9,171 nucleotides of DNA from Thermodesulfobacteriota bacterium (GTDB lineage Bacteria; Desulfobacterota; SM23-61): NCBI GenBank assembly GCA_030018715.1, contig JASEHN010000093.1, positions 1-9,171 on the forward strand, written 5' to 3'. The first letter of the stretch is position 1. The number at the start of each line of letters is the position of its first letter. Shown here piece after piece: positions 1 through 5,990 of the stretch. A model generated the notes under the pieces. The model saw only the letters and a program-made list of their open reading frames with translations, was not told the origin of the DNA and did not search any database. The translations under genes were made by a program, and so were the position numbers.

Positions 1-12
1 GCGGGAATGACG
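1..12. repeat. Possible edge of a GCGGGAAT-type intergenic palindrome
   Basis: The window opens with GCGGGAATGACG. This matches, from memory, the right end of a widespread bacterial intergenic palindrome whose arms are ATTCCCGC and GCGGGAAT followed by GACG. Only one arm would be inside the window, so the pairing cannot be verified. The rest of 13-215, downstream of dctM, holds no gene I can support and no clear terminator for the minus strand. Confidence 0.25.
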
Positions 13-215
13 GTGTTTAGAACTTTTGCAAGAACCTCTACAAATAATTTACCAAGCTCCAAGACCCAAATGCAGGAACAGAAAGACCCTATTATGAAAA
101 ATGAAGCTACCGTATGGGAAAGCGTCATGACCGCGAGAATGGCCCACAGGTGGGGATTTTTCGAATTTTCAGTCATCAAAATCCAAGGGGAAAATTCTTG
201 TTCGTTGGTTTCCTC

Positions 216-1496
216 CTACCGGGGCATGAGCAAGTTTGGCAAAAACAAGCAGAACTGGGGCCAGTAGGTGACGATGGCAATCTCGATAAACCCTATGATC
301 ACGAAGGGAAAAGCCCCCCGGATGGTTTCCGAGAGGGGGGCCTTGGCCACGCCGGATATGACAAAAAGGTTCAACCCCACGGGTGGGGTAATCAGAGCAA
401 CTTCCATGTTCACGACCATGATGATACCGAAATGTACCCGGTCGATGCCCAGGTGTTTTAAGACCGGAAGGATGATGGGCAGGGTGATCAACATTATGGA
501 AACAACTTCCAGGAAACAGCCGATCATGAGCAGGAAGATATTCACGAAAATCAGGAACATAAGCGGCGATAACCTTAACTCCACGGCCAGGCTAACGAGC
601 CGCGCCGGTATGCCCGCCTCGGTAATCCAGTTACCGAACACGATGGCCGTACAGATGATGAACATGATCATCCCTGCCGACTTCATGGCGTCTCCCGTAA
701 TGGAGATGACTTCGCCAGGTTTTACCTCCCGGTAAACAAACAAGCTGATCAAGATGGCCACTGTTGCGGCCGTGGCCGCGGCTTCGGTTACCGTGACGAT
801 TCCCGAATAAATCCCCCCCAGGATAATAAAAGGCAGGGAGAAGGCCGGCGTGGCCTTGCCTGTGGCGCGTAAGGTCTCAGCCCAGGTGGCCTGCGGAGCC
901 CCTCCGAATCCTTTGCGTCGCGAATACCAGGAGATCCATGATATGTAGAGTCCTCCTTCCAACAGGCCCGGCGCAACGCCCGCCAGGAATAGACGGGGGA
1001 TTGATTCTTCGGCAAGGATCCCGTAGAGGACCAGGGCTAAACTGGGGGGAATCATAATCCCCATCGTCCCGGAGGCCGCTACCACCCCCGTGGCAAATGG
1101 TCGGGGGTAGCCATATTGCATCATGGCCGGCACGGCGATCGCCCCGATGGCCAGGGCGGTGGCCACGCTGGAGCCACAAATAGCCGCAAAAAGCATGCAA
1201 GAGACCACGGCAACAACAGCCAGCCCTCCCCACAGATGCCTCACGTAGCAATCGGCAGCCTGGATGAGATACTTGGATGTTCCTCCCCGGATCATGAACT
1301 GGGCAGCGATGACGAAGAAGGGAATAGCCATCAAGGGGAAGGTATCCAGGGAGTTGTACATGACTTCAGGGACCATGGTTATCGGTGACGGAGAATACAG
1401 AGCAATCATGACCATTGCCGTAATGCCCAGGACAAAGACGATGGGAAGCCCCAAACAGAGCAAACCCCCAAAGACGAGGAATAGAATCAGGATCAT
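216..1496 (-). CDS. dctM: TRAP transporter large permease (DctM)
   Basis: This 426-residue membrane protein is the large, ion-coupled subunit of a TRAP transporter. It forms the translocation path in the inner membrane and receives substrate from the periplasmic binding protein. Length and composition match the DctM family: nearly the whole chain is hydrophobic helices. Family-like signatures are visible: a CGSSVATA segment near residue 108, GTMGIMIPPS near 144, GIYSGIVTVTEAAA near 230, and ITPPVGLNLFV near 370. The ATG overlaps the dctQ TGA in an ATGA arrangement, so the two are probably translationally coupled. The stop is TAG at 216-218, and the chain ends in a normal LPNLL-type tail, so TAG does act as a stop in this genome. 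Substrate cannot be inferred from this subunit. Confidence 0.95.
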   Translation of the reverse strand: MILILFLVFGGLLCLGLPIVFVLGITAMVMIALYSPSPITMVPEVMYNSLDTFPLMAIPFFVIAAQFMIRGGTSKYLIQAADCYVRHLWGGLAVVAVVSCMLFAAICGSSVATALAIGAIAVPAMMQYGYPRPFATGVVAASGTMGIMIPPSLALVLYGILAEESIPRLFLAGVAPGLLEGGLYISWISWYSRRKGFGGAPQATWAETLRATGKATPAFSLPFIILGGIYSGIVTVTEAAATAATVAILISLFVYREVKPGEVISITGDAMKSAGMIMFIICTAIVFGNWITEAGIPARLVSLAVELRLSPLMFLIFVNIFLLMIGCFLEVVSIMLITLPIILPVLKHLGIDRVHFGIIMVVNMEVALITPPVGLNLFVISGVAKAPLSETIRGAFPFVIIGFIEIAIVTYWPQFCLFLPNLLMPR

Positions 1497-2020
1497 GAAC
1501 GTGGCCTCTCCCGGCTTATTTCATGGATTTCCAGAATCTGCTCGGGATCGAACTGGAAAAGCAGCCGATAGATCCTTATCCCATACCTTAGGGAAATGAG
1601 CGTGCAACCAGCGGCCACCGACAGGTAGGGGATCCAGAGGGGAAATCGCAGGCTAGTGAGTGATCTTTCGTCGATGAGATAGATTAAAATGACGATCCTG
1701 TACGCAAATATACCCACCAATACACAGAAACCGAGGGCCAGAAGCCCATTTAAGATGGCCAGGGTGCGCCGGGTTTTAAAAGAAAATCGTTCCACTATTA
1801 AGCTGGCAGCCACGTGGCCCCTTTCGGCTGCCAGCGTACTGGCGATGATGAAGACGGCCCAGATGATCATGTAAATGGCAACTTCCTCGCCCCATTCAAG
1901 GGGCTTTCTAAGGATATAACGCGCAATAACGCCGTAAAAAGCCAGGGTAGTAGCTAAAAAGGCCAGGAGCCCGACGATAAACTTCTCGATCCAGTTCCAT
2001 ACTTGCAAAATCTTATTCAC
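1493..2020 (-). CDS. dctQ: TRAP transporter small permease (DctQ)
   Basis: This 175-residue protein is the small membrane subunit that pairs with DctM. Four hydrophobic segments are visible, at about residues 12-31, 46-66, 86-107 and 127-145, the usual DctQ topology. The segment RYILRKPLEWGEEVAIYMII carries the family's arginine, tryptophan and paired-glutamate pattern after the first helix. The start is GTG at 2018-2020, chosen because GGAGG sits 7 nt upstream. The last four bases overlap dctM. Upstream there is a 239-bp spacer from dctP with several inverted repeats, unusual within a TRAP operon; it may let the binding protein be made in excess over the permease. The family assignment is secure; the spacer's effect on expression is inference. 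Confidence 0.93.
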   Translation of the reverse strand: MNKILQVWNWIEKFIVGLLAFLATTLAFYGVIARYILRKPLEWGEEVAIYMIIWAVFIIASTLAAERGHVAASLIVERFSFKTRRTLAILNGLLALGFCVLVGIFAYRIVILIYLIDERSLTSLRFPLWIPYLSVAAGCTLISLRYGIRIYRLLFQFDPEQILEIHEISRERPRS

Positions 2021-2027
2021 TCAAGGA

Positions 2028-2032
2028 CCTCC
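2028..2032 (-). promoter_or_regulatory. Ribosome binding site deciding the dctQ GTG start
   Basis: On the minus strand GGAGG lies 7 nt before GTG at 2020-2018. No ATG in the same frame has comparable spacing, so the GTG is taken as the dctQ start. Confidence 0.7.
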
Positions 2033-2070
2033 ATTGCGTTTATGTATAACAACTCTCCATCCTTCTTCCC

Positions 2071-2090
2071 CTATCCCTAAAGGGGGATAG
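2071..2090. repeat. Short hairpin in dctP-dctQ spacer
   Basis: CTATCCC (2071-2077) and GGGATAG (2084-2090) form a perfect 7-bp inverted repeat with a 6-nt loop. It lies between dctQ and a larger palindromic element. No T-run follows it in the direction of transcription, so it is not a classic terminator. Confidence 0.55.
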
Positions 2091-2097
2091 TCGCTAA

Positions 2098-2186
2098 CTT
2101 AAGAAAATTTCCTCCCTTAACAGGAGGGATTAGGGGAAGGGTTTGGGCCCCTTGACCCCTCCCGCCAGGAGAGGAGATTTCTTAAG
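2098..2186. repeat. 89-bp MITE-like palindromic element between dctP and dctQ
   Basis: The ends are imperfect inverted repeats of about 19 bp: CTTAAGAAAATTTCCTCCC at 2098-2116 against the complement of 2168-2186, which starts CTTAAGAAATCTCC. Two smaller hairpins are nested inside: CCTCCC-TTAACA-GGAGGG (2111-2128), and AGGGGAAGGG (2132-2141) against CCCTTGACCCCT (2149-2160) with two unpaired bases. There is no coding potential. The layout looks like a short non-autonomous repeat or REP-type element, but copy number elsewhere cannot be seen. In the transcript it would fold strongly and could protect the dctP mRNA or reduce read-through into dctQM. Confidence 0.5.
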
Positions 2187-2259
2187 GTATTTTAGTCCTC
2201 TTAGGTTTGTGCTCATGCCCGAAGAACAAAGAGACGGAATGAAAAAATCCATGGGCAAA

Positions 2260-3282
2260 TTACATGCCTATCGCCTTCGTGGCTATTTTAACGAGTTCAG
2301 GATCATGCTTTAGCTCCTTGATCAACCCCTCTTGAATGGGCATTATATGCTTGCGCCACTTGGCCAACTCCTCGTCGCTGGGTTCGTAAATTTCCACTCC
2401 CTTGCTTTGCAGGAACTCCTGAGCTTCTTTTTGTTCGCGCCTGGCAATCTCCCGCTGTTTGGGCACATGCTCGTTCCAGACATCCAGGAAGATCTTTTGC
2501 AGGTCGGGTGGAAGGCTGTCCCAGAACTTTAAGTTCACCATGGGCACGTAGAAACCCATGAAGTTCCGGGTCATGACCCCATATTTTAAGCCGGCCTCAT
2601 GGAGTTTGGCGCCCTCAGCGCTCTTGAGTGTTGTAGCCAGGCCATCGACGGTACCCGCGAGCAGCGCCATGGGCACATCCGGCCAGGCGATAAAAACGCC
2701 CGCAGCACCGAAGGCCTTGAACCGCTCTGCGGGGATGGAGCCGCCGGAATGGCGCATCTTCAGGCCTTTGAAGTCCTCTAACTTCGTGATCTTCCGTTTG
2801 GTGGTAAAACATTGATCGTAACCGAGCTCATACCATCGGCCCAGGGCCTTGACCTCTACCTTCTTTTCCAGCGATTTATTTACGGCACTCCCGACTTCGC
2901 CATCGACCAGGCTCTCTGTGATTTTAGCGGGCTGACCCAGAAACATGGGCAGCATGGCCAGGCTTGTGTTGGTGTCCCATCCCTCAAGCAGCCAGTTTCC
3001 AGGGACCGCCATCTCCACTGTCCCCATTTTCAGGGCCTTGGTCACGTGGGCACACTTGTAGAGCTGGGCGCTATGATAAACTTTGGGTTCCAGCTTGCCC
3101 CCCGACCTCTTGATCAATTCTGAGACGAATATTTCTAGACCCATATTCCGGGGGTGGTTCGGAACCGTATCTACCGAGATCTTAAATTCATACTTCTGCG
3201 CTCCCACCTTGCCGGTACTGAAAAACAGGGCTAAGGTGATACTTGCTGCTACGATGCCGAAGATCTTAAATAACTTTTTCAT
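2260..3282 (-). CDS. dctP: TRAP transporter periplasmic substrate-binding protein (DctP)
   Basis: This 340-residue protein is the periplasmic solute receptor of the TRAP system. Residues 1-28 form a Sec signal peptide: a lysine-rich start, a hydrophobic core, and cleavage likely after VGA before QKYEF. The mature part follows the DctP pattern. GLKMR near 173-177 supplies the arginine (R177) that in characterised family members clamps the ligand carboxylate. VPMALLAGTVDG near 203-214 is the usual element in which family members carry (A)LQ-GTVDG. The ATG has AAGGAGG 8 nt upstream. It is the first gene of a dctP-dctQ-dctM set and sits 225 bp after the epimerase gene, behind a candidate promoter. 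The ligand is probably an organic acid, given the conserved arginine and the adjacent acyl-CoA genes; its identity is not readable. Confidence 0.95.
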   Translation of the reverse strand: MKKLFKIFGIVAASITLALFFSTGKVGAQKYEFKISVDTVPNHPRNMGLEIFVSELIKRSGGKLEPKVYHSAQLYKCAHVTKALKMGTVEMAVPGNWLLEGWDTNTSLAMLPMFLGQPAKITESLVDGEVGSAVNKSLEKKVEVKALGRWYELGYDQCFTTKRKITKLEDFKGLKMRHSGGSIPAERFKAFGAAGVFIAWPDVPMALLAGTVDGLATTLKSAEGAKLHEAGLKYGVMTRNFMGFYVPMVNLKFWDSLPPDLQKIFLDVWNEHVPKQREIARREQKEAQEFLQSKGVEIYEPSDEELAKWRKHIMPIQEGLIKELKHDPELVKIATKAIGM

Positions 3283-3346
3283 TTACTTGCCCTCCTTTTA
3301 AAATGGTTCTTAGTTCTTAGAGGATGGGATTTCCTCCTTTGCTGAC

Positions 3347-3375
3347 ATTTTCCCATTTCCTACGGGTCCGGTCAA
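3347..3375 (-). promoter_or_regulatory. Candidate sigma-70-type promoter for dctP
   Basis: On the minus strand TTGACC (3375-3370) matches the -35 consensus at 5 of 6 positions. After exactly 17 nt comes GAAAAT (3352-3347), matching the -10 at 4 of 6, including the A and T most conserved. Transcription would start near 3340, giving a leader of about 58 nt before dctP. This would make the transporter a separate unit from the enzyme genes. It is a pattern match only. Confidence 0.35.
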
Positions 3376-3395
3376 TGAAAATAGGTTCCCGGTTT

Positions 3396-3494
3396 ATCCA
3401 GCACCTTCCAGAATACCCCGCAGCTCTGCTGCGGGGATGAATGGCTTAAGATAATCTTCCTGGGGGTTTAATACACCGCAGGAAGGTGCTGGAT
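3396..3494. repeat. 99-bp palindromic element with perfect 14-bp terminal inverted repeats
   Basis: ATCCAGCACCTTCC (3396-3409) and GGAAGGTGCTGGAT (3481-3494) are exact inverted copies. Inside lies a perfect 8-bp hairpin, CCCCGCAG-CTCTG-CTGCGGGG (3416-3436), and CTTCCTG (3456-3462) is an inverted copy of CAGGAAG (3479-3485). The GGAAG of the right arm can therefore pair with either of two partners, giving alternative folds. There is no open frame. It resembles a MITE or REP-like element. No T-run follows the central hairpin, so it is a poor terminator for the epimerase gene upstream. Confidence 0.6.
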
Positions 3495-3507
3495 TTATTC
3501 GCTAACT

Positions 3508-3912
3508 TCAATGATTTTTTTCCGGCTCCACCAGTTCGATGAGCACGCCGTAGGTGCCTTTGGGGTTGATGAAGGCCACCTTGGAGTTGTGGGCTCCTCT
3601 TCGGGGTTTCTCATCGATTAACTGAACCCCTTTGGCCTTCAGGTCTTCCAGGGCTTTTTCGATATCCTTGACCTGATAGGCAATGTGATGGACCCCCTCC
3701 CCCCTTTTTTCGATAAACTTGTTGATGACTCCTTCCGGGGTAGTCGATTGCAGCAACTCGATGGCCGTGTCCCCAACGGGGATGAAGGTGGCTTTAATTT
3801 CTCTCAGGTGTTCCCGGTCATGAATTTCCATCTTCAGAATTTCCGAATAGAACTTCTCCACTTCTTCAATGTTCTTCACGGCCACCCCGATGTGGGCAAT
3901 CTTATAAATCAC
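3508..3912 (-). CDS. mce: Methylmalonyl-CoA epimerase-like VOC protein
   Basis: This 134-residue protein belongs to the vicinal oxygen chelate superfamily and most resembles methylmalonyl-CoA epimerase, which interconverts the (2S) and (2R) forms between propionyl-CoA carboxylase and methylmalonyl-CoA mutase. Two beta-alpha-beta-beta-beta modules are visible. Likely metal ligands are H7 (AHIGVAV), E52 (AIELLQ), H76 (GVHHIAYQV) and E126 (LIELVE). The stretches FIEKRGEGVHHIAY and GVQLIDEKPRRGAH are close to epimerase family patterns, and the length is normal. The start is GTG, supported by AAGGAGG 5 nt upstream. It follows the carboxyltransferase gene after 239 bp. A related VOC isomerase acting on another acyl-CoA is the main alternative. 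No mutase gene is in the window. Confidence 0.85.
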   Translation of the reverse strand: MIYKIAHIGVAVKNIEEVEKFYSEILKMEIHDREHLREIKATFIPVGDTAIELLQSTTPEGVINKFIEKRGEGVHHIAYQVKDIEKALEDLKAKGVQLIDEKPRRGAHNSKVAFINPKGTYGVLIELVEPEKNH

Positions 3913-3917
3913 TTTAT

Positions 3918-3924
3918 CCTCCTT
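3918..3924 (-). promoter_or_regulatory. Strong ribosome binding site for the epimerase GTG start
   Basis: AAGGAGG on the minus strand, complementary to the 16S rRNA tail, lies 5 nt before GTG at 3912-3910. It fixes the start despite the non-ATG codon. Confidence 0.75.
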
Positions 3925-3940
3925 CTCGTTTTGGGCAATG

Positions 3941-3970
3941 AAGCCGGATTTTCTCGTAAAAAGCCGGCTT
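3941..3970. repeat. Hairpin upstream of the epimerase gene
   Basis: AAGCCGGATTTT (3941-3952) pairs with AAAAAGCCGGCTT (3958-3970), a stem of about 12 bp with one mismatch and a small loop. Its near edge is 28 bp from the epimerase start codon, just outside the ribosome site. In the minus-strand transcript the U-rich part lies inside the stem and not after it, so it is more likely a leader structure or repeat arm than a terminator. Confidence 0.5.
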
Positions 3971-3973
3971 GCG

Positions 3974-4018
3974 CTTACCGGCCCCAGGGGGAAGGCCTGC
4001 GGGGCTCGGCCGGATAAG
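3974..4018. repeat. Second hairpin in the carboxylase-epimerase spacer
   Basis: CTTACCGGCC (3974-3983) pairs with GGCCGG-A-TAAG (4008-4018), a 10-bp stem with one bulged A. CAGG (3985-3988) and CCTG (3996-3999) can form an inner stem. It sits directly beside the 3941-3970 hairpin, so the two form a compact structured block. The remainder of the spacer (4019-4151) shows no gene and only weak inverted repeats. Confidence 0.45.
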
Positions 4019-4151
4019 GATTGATTTATCTCTTATTTAATGCCCTTCTCCCCTTGGGTGGAGGAAACAAATTTGGCCGGGCCCAGGGGATGGCTGGAGA
4101 GATACAATTTTTCTCTGGATCTTTCTTTGTCCCCTGCCTGGACTTTTGATT

Positions 4152-5714
4152 TCAGGTGGGCATCACCCCATGTTTTTTCCAGGGCCGTCCCTCGATTTGC
4201 TTATTCTCCAGCATGAGCAGGGCATCGATGACCAACCGCCGGGTGTCTTTGGGTTCAATCACCATATCGATCAGTTGCTTGGAGGCGGAATAGTAAGGCG
4301 TAGAAAAAGTTTCCCGGTAATATTTTGTCTTCTCTTGGCGAAAGGCCTCCGGGTCCGCCGAGGCTTTGATCTCCCTGCCGTAGAGGATGTTCACGGCCGA
4401 CTCCGCCCCCATCATAGCCATCTCGGCCGTGGGCCATACGAGAATTTGATCGGCTCCCACCTCGTGGCAGCACATCCCGGGAATGGATCCGCCATAGGCC
4501 TTGCGCATGATACAGGTGATCTTGGGCACGGTGGATTCCGACCAGGCATAGAGCATCTTGGCCCCATGACGGATAATGCCCCCGGATTCTTGGGCTACGC
4601 CGGGCATGTATCCGGGTACATCGACGAAGGAGATTATAGGAATGTTGAAAGCATCACAAAAACGAATAAAGCGCGATCCTTTATCTGCGGCGTTAATGTC
4701 AATGGCTCCAGCAAACACCCGCGGCTGGTTAGCCACCACCCCTACAGACCGACCCGCCAGCCGGGCGAACCCAATGATCATGTTCTGGGCATACCGGGGA
4801 GAGATTTCCAAGAAATCCCCGTTATCGACCACCTCTTTGATCACCACCCGCATGTCATAGGTCTTTTTTTGATCGGTGGGAACAAAGTAGGTGAGCTTTT
4901 CGCAAAGCCGCTGCGGGTCATCGCCCATATCCCGCACCGGTGGCTTTTCCCGATTACTCTGCGGAAGGTAGGATAAGAGTTTCTTGATCAGCTCCAAGCA
5001 GTCTCTATCATTTTTGGCCGTAAAATGGGCTACCCCTGAAATCGTGCTGTGGATCTTTGCCCCGCCCAACTCCTCAAAAGAAACGTCTTGACTCATGACC
5101 TCTTTAACCACGACCGGCCCCGTGATGAACATCTGGCTCGTTCCCTCCACCTGGAGGATAAAATCCATCAAGGCGGGGGAATAGACTCCACCTCCCGTGC
5201 ATGGACCCATGATCGCGGCGATCTGGGGGACGACCCCGGAAGTCATCGTGTTTTCGAAGAACGTCTCGCCGTACCCGGCCACGTTGTCCATCCCTTCCTG
5301 CAATCTTCCTCCACCCGTGTCATTGAGGCCGACGATGGGAACCCCGCTCTTTCTGGCCAAACGGATGACATTACAAATTTTTTGCCCGTGGGCCCGGCCA
5401 CAGGAGCCACCGAAGACCGTGGCATCCTGGGAGTAGACGAAGACGGGGCGTCCACCGATCTTCCCATAGCCTGTGGTCACCCCGTCCCCCAGGATCTTCT
5501 TTTGCTGCATGTCGAATTCAAAGCACTGGGTCTCGGCAAACATATGGATTTCCCGGAAAGTCCCGGGATCGAGGAGGTATTCCACCCTTTCCCTAGCCGT
5601 CAATTTTCCGGCTTGCCGGTGCCGCTCCAACTTCTCTGCGCCTCCGCCCTGCATGGCCAACTTTTTCTTTTCCTGGAGCAGCTTGACGCGCTCGTCCACG
5701 TCATGACCGTTCAT
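4152..5714 (-). CDS. Acyl-CoA carboxylase carboxyltransferase (beta) subunit, propionyl/methylmalonyl-CoA type
   Basis: This 520-residue protein is the carboxyltransferase component of a biotin-dependent acyl-CoA carboxylase (PccB) or of a sodium-pumping decarboxylase (MmdA). It moves CO2 between carboxybiotin and an acyl-CoA. Both crotonase-like halves are present. The N half has NDTGGGRLQEG near 131-141 and GPCTGGGVYSPALMDF near 170-185, with an oxyanion-hole glycine pair. The C half has FVDVPGYMPG near 363-372, GIIRHGAKMLYA near 379-390, and RKAYGGS near 404-410. After AYGG the chain reads SIPGM where PccB proteins usually have AYDVM, so the specificity-linked aspartate is replaced by P412. 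GGAG lies 7 nt before the ATG. No biotin carboxylase, biotin carrier or decarboxylase membrane subunit is in the window, so partners must be encoded elsewhere. Family is certain; substrate is not. Confidence 0.92.
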   Translation of the reverse strand: MNGHDVDERVKLLQEKKKLAMQGGGAEKLERHRQAGKLTARERVEYLLDPGTFREIHMFAETQCFEFDMQQKKILGDGVTTGYGKIGGRPVFVYSQDATVFGGSCGRAHGQKICNVIRLARKSGVPIVGLNDTGGGRLQEGMDNVAGYGETFFENTMTSGVVPQIAAIMGPCTGGGVYSPALMDFILQVEGTSQMFITGPVVVKEVMSQDVSFEELGGAKIHSTISGVAHFTAKNDRDCLELIKKLLSYLPQSNREKPPVRDMGDDPQRLCEKLTYFVPTDQKKTYDMRVVIKEVVDNGDFLEISPRYAQNMIIGFARLAGRSVGVVANQPRVFAGAIDINAADKGSRFIRFCDAFNIPIISFVDVPGYMPGVAQESGGIIRHGAKMLYAWSESTVPKITCIMRKAYGGSIPGMCCHEVGADQILVWPTAEMAMMGAESAVNILYGREIKASADPEAFRQEKTKYYRETFSTPYYSASKQLIDMVIEPKDTRRLVIDALLMLENKQIEGRPWKKHGVMPT

Positions 5715-5747
5715 ATTCCCTCTCCGTCCTTTCGATTGATCATTGAT

Positions 5748-5972
5748 TTAAATGATTTCTCCCTTACCCAGTTCGGTAATACCTTTGGGGAAAATCCCCA
5801 CCGCCACAGCAATCCATTTCGGTCCCGCGCCCGGGCAGATATCCTAAAATTCTTTATGTGGAAAACCTGCCTCCTGAATGGTAGCTTTCCTATCCCCGGT
5901 CTGTTCATTGCGGCCCATTTCCGGGGACAGGACTTCTTTGTCAAACTTCTTTCCGGCTTCGATGTCCTGCAC
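5748..5972 (-). pseudogene. Unrecognised small reading frame interrupted by an in-frame TAG
   Basis: Between the MmgE/PrpD stop and the carboxyltransferase start, one minus-strand frame looks protein-like. From GTG at 5972 it reads VQDIEAGKKFDKEVLSPEMG and continues 42 codons to HKEF. TAG follows at 5844-5846, then 31 further codons in the same frame, DICPGAGPKWIAVAVGIFPK through GKGEII, to a TAA at 5748. The frame is also in phase with the upstream MmgE/PrpD gene, whose TAA is at 5991-5993. A weak AAGGGG lies 11 nt before the GTG. I do not recognise a family. Options are a decayed gene, a genuine 42-residue peptide, a sequencing error, or TAG decoding. TAG ends dctM here normally, so decoding is not assumed. 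Confidence 0.35.
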
Positions 5973-5990
5973 CGTGCAGCGGGCCCCTTC

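Noticed and set aside
143..161. CCCA/TGGG hairpin followed by ATTTTT
   Set aside because: The stem is only 4-5 bp, and the T-run lies on the plus-strand side, the wrong orientation to terminate the dctPQM transcript.
7..267. Plus-strand frame of 86 codons at the left edge
   Set aside because: It has no ribosome site or family pattern and overlaps the dctM C-terminus on the opposite strand.
3416..3436. GC-rich hairpin as an intrinsic terminator after the epimerase gene
   Set aside because: No T-run follows it on the minus strand; it is better explained as the core of the palindromic element.
3391..3500. TTTAT on both sides of the 99-bp palindrome as a target-site duplication
   Set aside because: The two copies are not at equivalent distances from the repeat ends, and such a short AT-rich match is expected by chance.
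4146..4976. Plus-strand open frame of 276 codons
   Set aside because: It mirrors the carboxyltransferase C-terminal half; its His/Gly/Pro-rich composition is typical of an antisense shadow.
5711..5944. Minus-strand frame of 77 codons in the MmgE-carboxyltransferase spacer
   Set aside because: It is rich in Arg, Trp and Lys with no natural-looking pattern. It is off-frame to the more protein-like TAG-interrupted frame and runs into the carboxyltransferase start.
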